Origin: Bacillus_BA songklensis
GTDB lineage: Bacteria; Bacillota; Bacilli; Bacillales; Bacillaceae_H
Assembly: GCF_042649685.1 (NCBI RefSeq)
Contig: NZ_JBHRZT010000052.1
Coordinates: 310,001 to 374,000 of the forward strand
Length of the DNA stretch: 64,000 nucleotides
Reading direction: 5' to 3'
The notes under the pieces were generated by a model. That model was not told the origin of the DNA and did not search any database. It saw nothing but the letters and a program-made list of their open reading frames with translations. Each line of letters opens with the position of its first letter. The first letter of the stretch is position 1. Shown one piece after another: positions 42,347 through 51,958 of the stretch. Both the position numbers and the translations under genes were made by a program.

Positions 42347-44104
42347 ATGGTTGATGAAAGACCATTGGATGAATGGATTAAGAAATTGAATAAGGATAGC
42401 TTTCAAAATAACAGGTTTGATCGCCGCAGCTTTCTTCAGGGAGCCGGTAAAATTGCCGGACTTTCGCTTGGCTTGGCGATCGCCCAGTCAATGGGAGTGG
42501 GGACATCTGCGGTTAAAGCTGCCCCGAGTTTTCAAAACTATCCGTTTACGCTTGGTGTTGCCTCCGGCGATCCGCTTTCCGACAGTGTTGTATTGTGGAC
42601 AAGACTGGCACCAGATCCGCTTAATGGCGGAGGAATGCCGCAACACACGGTACCGGTTCAATGGGAGATTGCTAAAGACGAACATTTTAATCAAGTTGTA
42701 CAACGGGGAACTGAATTAGCAACACCGGAGCTTGCACATTCTGTTCATGTAGAAGTAGATGGATTAGAAGCGAACCAGATTTATTATTACCGATTTAAAT
42801 GCGGCTATGAACTAAGCTCGGTAGGAAAAACAAAAACACTTCCAGCAAACGGTGCAAACATCGCCAGCATGACATTTGCCTTTGCTTCCTGTCAGCAATA
42901 TGAACACGGTTACTATACGGCTTATGAGCATATGGCTAAAGAAGAACTCGACCTCGTCTTCCATTTAGGTGACTATATTTATGAATATGGACCGAATGAA
43001 TATGTTGCCTCAACCGGTAATGTTCGTACCCATAGCAGTCCGGAAATTATTACGCTTGAAGATTACCGAAACCGTCATGCGCAATATCGTTCAGATGCGA
43101 ATCTGAAGGCTGCCCATGCTGCGTTTCCGTGGGTAGTAACATGGGACGACCATGAAGTCGAAAATAACTATGCAAATGTCATTCCTGAAAAGGGTCAGTC
43201 TGTTGAAGCATTTATCAAACGCCGCGCGGCTGCCTATCAAGCTTATTACGAGCACATGCCGCTCCGCAGAACATCTTTGCCGCATGGTGCTGATATGAAA
43301 TTATACCGCGATTTCTCTTATGGTAATTTAGCTTCTTTCTATGTGCTTGATACCCGCCAATACCGTGATGATCAGGCGAATGGTGACGGGACGAAAGCAC
43401 ATACGGCAGAATCCCTAAATCCAAACCGCACCACTCTTGGAAAAGAGCAGGAGGCATGGTTGCTTAGCAATCTCGGTAATTCAAAGTCTCACTGGAATGT
43501 ACTCGCCCAACAAATTTTCTTTGCACAGCGGAAGTTTGGAACAGATACAACACCTACATACAGCATGGATTCCTGGGACGGCTATCCGGCCGCACGCCAG
43601 CGCATCACAGACTTTGCTGACAGCAAAAACATCAATAATATGATTGTTCTTACCGGAGATGTTCATGCAAACTGGGCATCAAATGTAATGACTGACTTTA
43701 ATAATCCAAACTCTAAAATCATAGGGGCAGAGTTTGTGGGAACTTCTATTACTTCCGGCGGCAACGGAGCCGATAAGAGAGCAGATACTGACCGCATCTT
43801 AGGTCGAAATCCAAATCTCAAATTCTTTAACGATTACCGTGGTTATGTCCGCTGTACAGTCACACCGGAACAATGGCAAGCCGATTATCTTGTTGTTCCA
43901 TTTGTTACAGAGCCAGGTGCCGCCATTTCTACGAGAGCTTCATTTGTTTACAAAAAAGACGGCAAGGGGCTGATAGAAGTAGCGGCCAATGAGGTTCCGC
44001 AGGGTATTGCGATTTCAAGTGAAGTAGAAGAAGACCGCAACCGTGCACATAGCCGCGCCCATGAAAAGCAAATGGAGAAAAAACGAGAAAAGGTAAAGAA
44101 TTAA
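42347..44104 (+). CDS. phoD: PhoD, secreted phosphodiesterase/alkaline phosphatase D
   Basis: 585 aa. Twin-arginine signal FDRRSFLQGAG (Arg26-Arg27), then a hydrophobic run ending near AVKAAP, so export by the Tat system is expected. Metal-binding motifs of the PhoD family are present: FAFASCQQY, HLGDYIYE, WDDHEVENNY, VLTGDVHANW. PhoD is a Ca/Fe phosphodiesterase that degrades wall teichoic acid under phosphate starvation. A basic tail (EKQMEKKREKVKN) is longer than usual. It is followed by tatA, as in B. subtilis phoD-tatAd-tatCd. Confidence 0.95.
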   Translation: MVDERPLDEWIKKLNKDSFQNNRFDRRSFLQGAGKIAGLSLGLAIAQSMGVGTSAVKAAPSFQNYPFTLGVASGDPLSDSVVLWTRLAPDPLNGGGMPQHTVPVQWEIAKDEHFNQVVQRGTELATPELAHSVHVEVDGLEANQIYYYRFKCGYELSSVGKTKTLPANGANIASMTFAFASCQQYEHGYYTAYEHMAKEELDLVFHLGDYIYEYGPNEYVASTGNVRTHSSPEIITLEDYRNRHAQYRSDANLKAAHAAFPWVVTWDDHEVENNYANVIPEKGQSVEAFIKRRAAAYQAYYEHMPLRRTSLPHGADMKLYRDFSYGNLASFYVLDTRQYRDDQANGDGTKAHTAESLNPNRTTLGKEQEAWLLSNLGNSKSHWNVLAQQIFFAQRKFGTDTTPTYSMDSWDGYPAARQRITDFADSKNINNMIVLTGDVHANWASNVMTDFNNPNSKIIGAEFVGTSITSGGNGADKRADTDRILGRNPNLKFFNDYRGYVRCTVTPEQWQADYLVVPFVTEPGAAISTRASFVYKKDGKGLIEVAANEVPQGIAISSEVEEDRNRAHSRAHEKQMEKKREKVKN

Positions 44105-44288
44105 TATGAATGGATTAAAGGCTGCCTTCCGTTGAATAAAGTACCCAGGAGGCATGCGAATGGGGGATATTCATCAAAAAGACCATGGAATTCACTGATT
44201 TAGGAGACTTTCATTAAAAGGCCGGTCAGGTGAATTAATGATCCGGCTAAAAGGAACACATTTACATATGCTGAAAGGAGTGGATACC

Positions 44289-44471
44289 ATGTTTCAAAAT
44301 ATCGGTGTACCTGGATTAATCCTAATTCTAATTATTGCCTTAATCATATTTGGTCCATCCAAGCTGCCTGAAATTGGACGTGCTTTTGGCAGTACGTTAA
44401 GAGAATTTAAAAACTCTACTAAAGATTTAATTTCTTCAGATGAGAAAGAAGAAAAGGCACAATCTAAGTAA
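44289..44471 (+). CDS. tatA: TatA-type twin-arginine translocase subunit
   Basis: 60 aa from the ATG at 44289; AAAGGAG is 8 nt upstream. N-terminal transmembrane helix IGVPGLILILIIALIIFGP with the FGPSKLPEIGRAFG hinge motif, then an amphipathic helix and a charged tail. It fits TatAd, the partner of PhoD export. No tatC follows here, unlike the B. subtilis order. Confidence 0.93.
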   Translation: MFQNIGVPGLILILIIALIIFGPSKLPEIGRAFGSTLREFKNSTKDLISSDEKEEKAQSK

Positions 44472-44483
44472 TGGGAAGAAGAA

Positions 44484-44516
44484 GGTGACTCAAGAGGAGG
44501 ATTTTGAGTCACCCCC
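44484..44516 (+). terminator. Hairpin after tatA
   Basis: GGTGACTCAA (44484-44493) / TTGAGTCACC (44504-44513) followed by CCCCTC; no T-run, so termination may be partial. Similar arm sequence to the terminator at 33820. Confidence 0.6.
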
Positions 44517-44589
44517 CTCAAAATAGACCGTTATGTAAACTCAGTAATACCAAGGGTTTCGGTTGACGGCCCATTAAGAGTAATTTTCT

Positions 44590-44772
44590 CTACTTTCTTC
44601 CCCCCACTTGTTTCCATCCTGCCTGAGTGCGGGCAGAACGGTCAAAAAACTTATTTTTCTGTTTTCCCCCAAAAATATTTTCCCCGATTCCATTCAGTAT
44701 AGCGCCCATCAATGCTGTAATACCAATGATCAAAATAGCCAGTAAAACAAAATCGAACGCAAATGCTCCCAT
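44590..44772 (-). CDS. Small single-pass membrane protein, 60 aa
   Basis: Starts MGAFAFDFVLLAILIIGITA at 44772 with GGGG 8 nt upstream; the longer frame from 44826 is less likely. One hydrophobic helix, then a Gly/Lys/Arg-rich basic tail (FDRSARTQAGWKQVGGRK). The AILNGIGENIFGGK turn is not one I can assign. Transcribed towards tatA. Function unknown. Confidence 0.55.
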   Translation of the reverse strand: MGAFAFDFVLLAILIIGITALMGAILNGIGENIFGGKQKNKFFDRSARTQAGWKQVGGRK

Positions 44773-45001
44773 TTTATCAACCCCATCTGTTTGTTTACCT
44801 TTATTGTAAGTGAAATGAGCAGGCAAAAAAAGGAGTTAATTTTTAATTATTCAGAAAAAAAGGTTTTACTGTGTCAAATTAGGGGTAAAGAAAAAGTGCG
44901 TATGCTGTGCGTTAGAAAAAGAGCGATGGGAGATAGTAAAAATGGAGTTATGTTTTCTTTTCCCTGGCCTCTTTTTAAATAAACCTTTTGAGGAGGAAGA
45001 A

Positions 45002-45577
45002 ATGAGCTGGTACGAAAAACTGAGTCAATATTTTCCGATTGAAGAGATGAAATCGAAGGAGCATATTGAAGCACTCTTAAGAGAACGAGGAGATATTTAC
45101 CATAAAGATGAAGGTCCCTATCATGTATTGATGTATGTCGAAACGGATGATTTTGTATTCATTGATTATTTATTTGTGTCCAAACAATCAAGAGGGCAGG
45201 GACTTGGTCATCAATTAATCGAGAAACTTAAGGAAAAAGGCAAACCGATCATTCTGGAAGTGGAGCCAGTTGATTATGAGGATAGTGATACGGAAAAAAG
45301 ATTGCGTTTTTATAAACGAGAAGGCTTTGAACATGCCCGGTCCATCGGCTATCGTCGGCGCTCGCTAGCGACAAACGAAATTAATCAAATGGAAATTTTA
45401 TATTGGTCGCCAACGGAAGAGAGTGAAGAGAACATCTTCGAGGGGATGAAAAGAACATACGAAATGATTCACACATATAAGGATAGGAAATGGTACGGGG
45501 AATCTTACCAGCCTGTGGAGAAGGTTTTGACGCTCGATGAAAGCCGTGATGAAGGGGATATATTGGCTGATATTTAG
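45002..45577 (+). CDS. yjbC: YjbC, GNAT-family acetyltransferase
   Basis: 191 aa from the ATG at 45002 with AGGAGG upstream. Acetyl-CoA binding strand and loop: FIDYLFVSKQSRGQGLGHQL (R/QxxGxG/A motif). In B. subtilis yjbC precedes spx and is co-transcribed with it under stress sigma factors; here the pair is separated by about 4.7 kb. Target unknown. Confidence 0.88.
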   Translation: MSWYEKLSQYFPIEEMKSKEHIEALLRERGDIYHKDEGPYHVLMYVETDDFVFIDYLFVSKQSRGQGLGHQLIEKLKEKGKPIILEVEPVDYEDSDTEKRLRFYKREGFEHARSIGYRRRSLATNEINQMEILYWSPTEESEENIFEGMKRTYEMIHTYKDRKWYGESYQPVEKVLTLDESRDEGDILADI

Positions 45578-45690
45578 AGAAGGCTTTGAGCTGTTTCTGT
45601 AATTAAAAAATGAAGAAAGACTTTTCACTAAAATGAATGGTTATGGAACCTTCGAATTTTAAGGAATTCCAAATGACGGTTCATTTTTAG

Positions 45691-45737
45691 GAGGCTGATT
45701 GAGGAGACATGTTCTTTATGTCTCCTCAATCAGCCTC
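45691..45737. terminator. 20-bp hairpin overlapping the RND gene end
   Basis: Perfect 20-bp stem GAGGCTGATTGAGGAGACAT / ATGTCTCCTCAATCAGCCTC. The arm at 45718-45737 encodes the last residues of the RND protein (RLIEET), and its stop codon lies in the loop region. TTTTCC follows on the plus strand, so it may terminate yjbC as well. Confidence 0.75.
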
Positions 45738-48700
45738 TTTTCCTGCCTTCTTCTTTCAACTAAATAATAAACGGCTGGGATAAAGATGAGGGTAATGAGT
45801 GTCGCCAAACTCAATCCAAAGACGATGACAATCGCCATCGGCTGTTGCACTTCCGTTCCTTCCCCGAATCCAAGCGTTAACGGAATGAGCCCTAGAATGG
45901 TCGTTAATGTTGTCATTAAAATCGGCCGTAGCCTTGTCGGTCCCGCAATTAAGATGGCTTCTTTCAATTCATATCCTTCTTGTTTCAATTGCTGTAAATA
46001 ATCGATCAACACAATGGCATTATTTACGACAATCCCTGTCAAAATAAGGAGCCCCACTAAAGAACCGACCCCAAGCGGTTCTCCTGTAATTAACAGTCCC
46101 AACACAACACCGATAATGGTTAATGGAACAGAAAACATAATAATAAACGGATAGAGAAATGATTCGAATTGACCGGCCATGACCATATAGACAAGCACCA
46201 CGGCAAGAGCCAAGGCGAGTGACAGTTTATAGAAAGCATCGTTCATCTGTTCGTTTTGACCGCCGAATGTAATTTTATATCGGTTGTTCGGCAGCGAAAT
46301 GTTCTCTTTTAAGGCCTCATCGATTTCTTCTGTCACCGTTCCTAGATCCCGATTTAAAATGTCTGCTTGTACTGTAATTTCACGCAATCGATTCGTTCTT
46401 ACGATTTGGGAAGGGCCTTGTCCCCTGGAAATGTCGGCAACTGCTTGTAAAGGGACGGTGGCTCCAGTCGGTGATTTAATCAGCAAGTTTTGCAAACTGG
46501 AGATAGAAGATGTAAAGCGCCCTTCCACTAGAAGGCGAATGTCCAGTTCTTCTCCGTTACGTGCAAGTCTGCTGGCGACGACCCCTTTTGTTGCATCGTT
46601 GATGGAAGAAGTAACTTGAGCACTGCCAATTCCATATTGAGCTGCTTTTTCACGATCAATATCTACAACAATCTCTGGATTTTCTGTTTCGTAATTGGAT
46701 TTTGGCTCACGCACCCCGTCGATTTTTGAGATGAGCGCCACAGTCTCGTTAGCAATTTGTTCAAGTACCTTCAAATCAGGTCCCGTGATACTAAGAGAGA
46801 TGGGACTAGTTGAAAAACCGGAATTACTTGCCGAAACAGTTGCCTCAATATTGGGGATATTTTTCAGTTTCTTGCGAATTTCTTCTGCCACTTCAAGATC
46901 GGAGCGGGAGCGTTCTCCGGCCGGCTTTAATAAAATACTGTAGTTGGCTTGATTCGTTTGGGAGCCTGCTCCAAAGGAAAAGTTAGCGGCTCCGCCCACT
47001 TTGACATAAAGTAAATCAACTTCCTTAATACCTTTGATTTCGTTATTGATTTCTTCCGTTTTTTTATAGGTGGCATCCAAGGAACTTCCTTCAGGCAGTT
47101 TAGCCGTGATGGACACAAAACCTTGATCCTGTGCAGGTAAAAATTCTGTCCCGATAAAAGGAATTCCTGTCAATGATAGAAGGAGGACACTGACTACAAT
47201 CATGATGGTCTTTTTCGGATGGTTTAGGACTGTAACAAGCAATGCTTTATATCGCCTTACTATAGTTTCAAATATCGTCCCTGATGTTTCTTTCTTTTCT
47301 TGGACTTTTAAAAACAACGATGACAACAGCGGTACGATAATGAGAGCGGTAAATAATGAAGCAAGAAGCGAAAAAGAAACGACAAAGGCAAGCGGTTTAA
47401 ATAATTGGGCAGCCAATCCTTCTACGAATACAATGGGCAAAAAAACAATGACGGTTGTTAATGTAGAAGCAATGATGGCTGTCCCCACTTCTTTTGTCCC
47501 TTTAATCGCTGCTTCCTTTAAAGACATCCCGAGCTGTTGTGATCGATAAATATTTTCTAAAATGACAATGGCATTATCGACCATCATCCCGATTCCCAAT
47601 GCCAGTCCTCCAAGCGTCAACAAGTTTAATGTTTGACCGCTGAAATACATAAATACAAAAGTCGTCACAATGGACAATGGAATCGCGAAACTGATGATAA
47701 GTGTACTTCGAATGTTTCGTAAAAATAAATATAAAATGCCCGCTGCAAGTCCGCTCCCAACAAGCATATTAGATGAGACAGCAGAAATCGACTGATTAAT
47801 AAATCGGCTCTGATCAAAGATGACATCTATTTTGACATTGTCCGGTAACAACTTGTTGGTTTCATCCAGCTTCTTTTCAATTTTTTTGGCAACCTCCATT
47901 GTATTGGAGCCGGATTGTTTTAAAATGGATATTCCAATTGCGTCTTTTCCATTCAAATAACTTAGTTGGGTTGTTTCCTCATCTGTTTCTTGAATATCCG
48001 CAATATTTTTTAATAATAAAACACCCGAGTTGGTCGGTATTGGCAGGGAGGCTACATCATCGATCGATTCAAATTGTCCGGTTACACGAATAGGCAGGTT
48101 TTGATTTTGATCCCGTATGTTTCCTGCCGGCAAGTTGATGTTTTCAGATTCGATTATTTGCTGCAGCTGTTGGGTGGTCAGGCCATAAGAAGCGAGCTTT
48201 TCCGGATCCAAATTCACTTGTATTTCATGATCGGCACCGCCTTCGATTGAAACAGAAGCTACATCATCAATTCCATCAAGACGCGGCTTAATGTCCTCTT
48301 CTACTATTCTTTTTAGAGTGGAGAACTTTTCATTTTCCGCAGTGACAGCCAATTGCAAGATAGGTAAATCACTCGGATCAAAACGCATGACTAGTGGAGC
48401 AGGTGCTTGCTTTGGCAAAAATTCACGTGCTGCATCAATTTTTTCCCTCATTTTTAAGGCGGCAAAATCCATATCTGTTCCCCAGTTGAAGGAAACAAGA
48501 ATGAGCAATCCTCCGTTTCTTGAGAAGGAAGTAACGCTTTCCACGTTAGGAATTGTCCCCACGGCGTTTTCAAGTGGCTTTGCCAATAAGTTTTCGATTT
48601 CTTGAGGACCAGCTCCCTCATAAGTAGCCGTCACGGCGGCTATAGGAAAAGTAAGCTCAGGAAACAAGTCCACGGTCATATTTTTGACACTGACGCCCCC

Positions 48701-48775
48701 AAGAATTAGGATTAATAAAATGACCATTCCCATGGCAATGGGTCTGACGACAGAAAGTTTGATGATTTTCATCAT
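45716..48775 (-). CDS. RND-superfamily efflux permease (SwrC/AcrB-like)
   Basis: 1019 aa, full length for a hydrophobe/amphiphile RND pump. Twelve transmembrane helices with two large extracytoplasmic loops. Motifs: GGVSVKNMTVDLFPELTFP at the start, GIGMMVDNAIVILENIYR with the TM4 Asp pair, TLTTVIVFLPIVF, and TLTTILGLIPL near the end. B. subtilis SwrC (YerP) is the closest type. Exports toxic lipophilic compounds or surfactin-like lipids using protons. It follows the adaptor gene without spacing (stop TAA next to ATG). Confidence 0.93.
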   Translation of the reverse strand: MMKIIKLSVVRPIAMGMVILLILILGGVSVKNMTVDLFPELTFPIAAVTATYEGAGPQEIENLLAKPLENAVGTIPNVESVTSFSRNGGLLILVSFNWGTDMDFAALKMREKIDAAREFLPKQAPAPLVMRFDPSDLPILQLAVTAENEKFSTLKRIVEEDIKPRLDGIDDVASVSIEGGADHEIQVNLDPEKLASYGLTTQQLQQIIESENINLPAGNIRDQNQNLPIRVTGQFESIDDVASLPIPTNSGVLLLKNIADIQETDEETTQLSYLNGKDAIGISILKQSGSNTMEVAKKIEKKLDETNKLLPDNVKIDVIFDQSRFINQSISAVSSNMLVGSGLAAGILYLFLRNIRSTLIISFAIPLSIVTTFVFMYFSGQTLNLLTLGGLALGIGMMVDNAIVILENIYRSQQLGMSLKEAAIKGTKEVGTAIIASTLTTVIVFLPIVFVEGLAAQLFKPLAFVVSFSLLASLFTALIIVPLLSSLFLKVQEKKETSGTIFETIVRRYKALLVTVLNHPKKTIMIVVSVLLLSLTGIPFIGTEFLPAQDQGFVSITAKLPEGSSLDATYKKTEEINNEIKGIKEVDLLYVKVGGAANFSFGAGSQTNQANYSILLKPAGERSRSDLEVAEEIRKKLKNIPNIEATVSASNSGFSTSPISLSITGPDLKVLEQIANETVALISKIDGVREPKSNYETENPEIVVDIDREKAAQYGIGSAQVTSSINDATKGVVASRLARNGEELDIRLLVEGRFTSSISSLQNLLIKSPTGATVPLQAVADISRGQGPSQIVRTNRLREITVQADILNRDLGTVTEEIDEALKENISLPNNRYKITFGGQNEQMNDAFYKLSLALALAVVLVYMVMAGQFESFLYPFIIMFSVPLTIIGVVLGLLITGEPLGVGSLVGLLILTGIVVNNAIVLIDYLQQLKQEGYELKEAILIAGPTRLRPILMTTLTTILGLIPLTLGFGEGTEVQQPMAIVIVFGLSLATLITLIFIPAVYYLVERRRQEKRLIEET

Positions 48776-49984
48776 TTATTCACTCTTTCTTTCTTGAATC
48801 GCATCTCCGTTTTTTAAGCGTTCTTGTCCATCAACAACGATTTTATCCCCATTTTCCAAGCCTTCTAACACTTGAAATACCCCATCGCTTTCAAATCCTA
48901 ATGAAACAGGTGTTTTGACTGCCTTTTTATTTTCCACAGTAAATACATATGGCTCATTTTTTTCATATAAAACCGCACTGGAGGGGATTGCGAGTACATC
49001 TTTTAAAGAACGGACGGTAACCGTTGCCGTAGCTTTCATTCCTCCTTTAATGAACTGCTTTTCATTGGAAATGGGAATTTGTACGGTAAACAAGCCTGTT
49101 TGTGGATTGGCTGTCGGTGAAACACTGGTAATTTGTGCTTGAAATTCTTGTTCTACTCCATCAAATGTTACTATTCCTTTATTTCCCTTGTTGAGTTGGG
49201 ATACAACATAGCTATTTACTTGAAAGGTCGAATTGATTTGTCTTTGATCAATAACGGTGACAACAGGCGTGTTGGGAGGCGTAATTCCATTCTCTACAAC
49301 GCTTACTTCAGATACCATCCCATCGATAGGAGATGTGATTCTCGTCGCGTGTACTAATTTTTCTGCCTGATTGACGGCTTCATTGGCTTGTTGCTGTTGT
49401 TGCTTCAACTGTGGCAGCATATTCTGGGCAGATTGAAATTGCGTCAATGTTTGTTGGGCAAGTCGTGCTTGCTTTAATACAATATCTAGACTATCTTTGA
49501 GGACATCAGAAGGAGCGAGTTCTCCCGCTTGTACTTGATTTAATTGCTGCTCCGCTTCTTTTAGTGCTTTATCGAGCTCTTGTTGATTTTTGTAAAGGCT
49601 GTCTTTCTTGCTGTTGAGAGCTTGGGGTGCCGATTCCGCCTTGGCGACCGCTTCGTTAATGAAGGAGGCGGCTTTCTTGGCGCTCTTCAGCTGCTGGACT
49701 CCTGTGCTTTCATCCAGCGAAAGGAGCAAATCTCCTTTTTCGACTGTGTCTCCCGCTTTTTTATGTATTTTTTTAACGGTTAAAGGCGCAGGGGAGAACA
49801 GTGGAATTTGTTTGGCCGGGATTGCGATACCTGAAAGCTTTACCGTATTGCTTAAATCTTCCCGTTGAACCTTCTCGGTCTTTACAGGAATTTCTTTATT
49901 TTCCAGGTCTTCAGTCGTGATCTCTTTCGGTCCGCATGCGGTGATTAATAAAAGGAGAGCGAGCGGTGTTAAAGGCTTTTTCAT
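48776..49984 (-). CDS. RND membrane-fusion (adaptor) lipoprotein
   Basis: 402 aa from the ATG at 49984, GGGGTG upstream. The short leader ends in LLITAC (Cys17), so it is lipid-anchored on the outer face. Biotinyl/lipoyl-like half-motifs (AGDTVEKGDLLLSLDE; THATRITSPIDGMVSEVSV type), a long coiled hairpin rich in Gln (LPQLKQQQQQANEAV), and a beta-barrel part. HlyD/AcrA family. It pairs with the RND pump directly downstream, even though the cell has no outer membrane. Confidence 0.92.
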   Translation of the reverse strand: MKKPLTPLALLLLITACGPKEITTEDLENKEIPVKTEKVQREDLSNTVKLSGIAIPAKQIPLFSPAPLTVKKIHKKAGDTVEKGDLLLSLDESTGVQQLKSAKKAASFINEAVAKAESAPQALNSKKDSLYKNQQELDKALKEAEQQLNQVQAGELAPSDVLKDSLDIVLKQARLAQQTLTQFQSAQNMLPQLKQQQQQANEAVNQAEKLVHATRITSPIDGMVSEVSVVENGITPPNTPVVTVIDQRQINSTFQVNSYVVSQLNKGNKGIVTFDGVEQEFQAQITSVSPTANPQTGLFTVQIPISNEKQFIKGGMKATATVTVRSLKDVLAIPSSAVLYEKNEPYVFTVENKKAVKTPVSLGFESDGVFQVLEGLENGDKIVVDGQERLKNGDAIQERKSE

Positions 49985-50339
49985 AGTTGTCACCCCGTTT
50001 AATGAATTGAAAGAATACTTCGTCTCGGGAAGCGAAAAAAAATAAAAATTTATGAAACAAAATAAGAGGTTTATTCGTAGTATAACCGTGGTACATAAAT
50101 ATTGAGAATTTATTACATAGAAGGCAGAAATAAATTTTTTCTGACTTTTAGAAAAATATATCATTCCGATTGAATTTGTAGTATAATACGCAATAGATAT
50201 TATTTATTTAAATTTATTATAAACTAATATCGATTTTCATTCGCATTGATCAAGCATATATGGTAGTATACAGCAATTATGATGCTGTTCCTATTTTCGA
50301 TATGTTATGAACTTATTTAAAAGAGGAGTGAAGGTTTAA
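49985..50339. other. Divergent promoter region between the RND pair and spx
   Basis: About 355 bp, AT-rich. TATAAT at about 50181-50186 is a possible -10 for the plus strand. No coding signal. Confidence 0.45.
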
Positions 50340-50741
50340 ATGGTAACTTTATATACATCTCCTAGTTGTACTTCTTGTCGCAAAGCGAAAGCGTGGTTAG
50401 AAGAGAATGACATTCCATATACAGAACGTAATATTTTTTCAGAGCCTCTTTCTATTGATGAAATTAAAGAGATCTTGCGCATGACTGAGGATGGAACGGA
50501 TGAGATTATTTCTACCCGTTCTAAAACGTTCCAAAAACTAGATGTACAGCTTGATATGATGCCGCTGCAAGATTTATATGAATTAATTCAACAAAATCCG
50601 GGTCTTTTACGTCGACCAATTATTATAGATGAAAAGCGTCTTCAAGTAGGATATAACGAAGACGAAATTCGCCGTTTCTTACCACGTAAAGTTCGTACGT
50701 TCCAATTGCGTGAAGCACAGCGATTAGTCAATGCTAATTAA
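50340..50741 (+). CDS. spx: Spx, redox-sensing transcription regulator
   Basis: 133 aa? ArsC-like fold with the redox switch Cys10-x-x-Cys13 (YTSPSCTSCRK), the linker LLRRPIIIDEKRLQVGY and an exposed C-terminal tail EAQRLVNAN. It binds the RNA polymerase alpha C-terminal domain and activates thiol-stress genes. Degraded by ClpXP with help of YjbH, whose gene is in this window (61854-62738). AAGAGGAG stands upstream of the ATG. The length of 133 codons agrees with the usual 131 aa. Confidence 0.97.
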   Translation: MVTLYTSPSCTSCRKAKAWLEENDIPYTERNIFSEPLSIDEIKEILRMTEDGTDEIISTRSKTFQKLDVQLDMMPLQDLYELIQQNPGLLRRPIIIDEKRLQVGYNEDEIRRFLPRKVRTFQLREAQRLVNAN

Positions 50742-50744
50742 TGA

Positions 50745-50774
50745 AAAAGGGAGCAATCAACGCTCCCTTTTTTC
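50745..50774 (+). terminator. Terminator of spx
   Basis: AAAAAGGGAGC / GCTCCCTTTTTT with an AATCAAC loop, a few nt after the spx stop. Confidence 0.92.
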
Positions 50775-50804
50775 ATATTTAAAGGCAATTAAGCATCTAT
50801 GGTC

Positions 50805-50847
50805 CAGCAAAAAGCCTTGTCCAATAAAGACAAGGCTTTTTGCTGGA
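50805..50847 (-). terminator. 18-bp hairpin downstream of the TerC gene
   Basis: Perfect stem CCAGCAAAAAGCCTTGTC / GACAAGGCTTTTTGCTGG with a 7-nt loop, between the convergent spx and yjbE genes. Little T-run on the minus strand. Confidence 0.65.
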
Positions 50848-50867
50848 TAAGAATATTTAAATTGCAC

Positions 50868-50961
50868 GTTGAAAGGGTCCAGTTGCGAAAGCCAGGCTGT
50901 ACAGTCGTTTCACGTCTGCCAACTTCCTGTGTGATTGAACAACCGCCTCGGCTTTTCTTAG
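50868..50961 (-). repeat. Dispersed repeat family C, copy 4
   Basis: On the minus strand it begins TAAGAAAAGCCGAGGCGG (the TAA is the yjbE stop) and ends CGCAACTGGACCC, with GTTCAAT and GTTGGCAGAC inside. Closest to the copy at 58375-58495. Confidence 0.7.
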
Positions 50962-51632
50962 CGATAGCTCTCTTTCATACGTACGCGATTGACAATATAG
51001 CCGCTCACTAATACAAGGATGACTGTTATGATCGGCACGGCATATAATAATGGAGGATATTGCTCAAGCAAGAAAAATAATCGCTTTTCATGAGTAATCA
51101 TTTTGCCTGCTGTATAGGCTAAAATTCCAGCTCCGATATATACTAATGAAGGGACTCTTTCCATAAAGTGCAAGATGATTTTACTGCCCCATATGATAAT
51201 AGGAACAGAAACAAGTAATCCGATTACAACAAGAAGGATATTTCCATGTGCTGCTCCGGCTACAGCGATGACATTATCAAGACCCATGACGATATCCGCA
51301 AATACAATCGTTTTGACAGCGGCACCCAACGTAGCTCCCGCTTTGATGTTCGATGTATCATCCTCTTCGTCGACAAGAAGCTTAAAAGCAATCATAATTA
51401 ATAAAAGTCCGCCAATAAGCTGTAAGAACGGGATAGTCAGTAAATAAACAGCTAAAATAGTCAATATAATACGAACGACAATAGCTAAGCCTGTCCCTAA
51501 AAAGATTGCTTTATTGCGCTGCTGTTCAGGAAGATTACGGCTTGCCAGGGCAATGACGATTGCATTATCTCCTCCAAGTACGATGTCAATCCCGATGATA
51601 AGCAGGACGGCTGATAGTAGTTCTAAATCCAA
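50958..51632 (-). CDS. yjbE: YjbE, TerC-family integral membrane protein
   Basis: 224 aa, about seven helices. Conserved acidic motifs in membrane helices: GIDIVLGGDNAIVIALAS and FADIVMGLDNVIAVAGAA. TerC proteins export Mn2+ or load secreted proteins with metal. Located between spx and mecA as in B. subtilis. The ATG is preceded by GGGG. No Mn riboswitch was seen upstream. Confidence 0.92.
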   Translation of the reverse strand: MDLELLSAVLLIIGIDIVLGGDNAIVIALASRNLPEQQRNKAIFLGTGLAIVVRIILTILAVYLLTIPFLQLIGGLLLIMIAFKLLVDEEDDTSNIKAGATLGAAVKTIVFADIVMGLDNVIAVAGAAHGNILLVVIGLLVSVPIIIWGSKIILHFMERVPSLVYIGAGILAYTAGKMITHEKRLFFLLEQYPPLLYAVPIITVILVLVSGYIVNRVRMKESYR

Positions 51633-51958
51633 TGTAAAATCCCCCTAAAATATTACAGTCTAGGTTTTTATATTCACTTTAAGAATATGCTAACATAGAC
51701 AAGATTATTTTTGGAAATGGCAGGTATCGATTTAAAAAAACGATTTTTTATTTCCCTTCTTATGAATTTTATCATAAAATATAAGTACAAGGTACAGAGA
51801 AGTCTTATAGAATTTGTATCTGATGAGTATATTGCTTTACTTTTGGGTAAAGTGAGTATAATATTGCTTACACATGAGGGTAGAGTAGTCCCTTCAGCAG
51901 TAGAGGTAATATCCACAACGCATTACCTTAACCGACTTTTAGGAAGGGAGAGAGTTTA
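51633..51958. other. Divergent intergenic region between yjbE and mecA
   Basis: AT-rich; TATAAT at 51857-51862 with TTGCTT 19 nt upstream is a possible but weak mecA promoter. No other feature seen. Confidence 0.45.
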
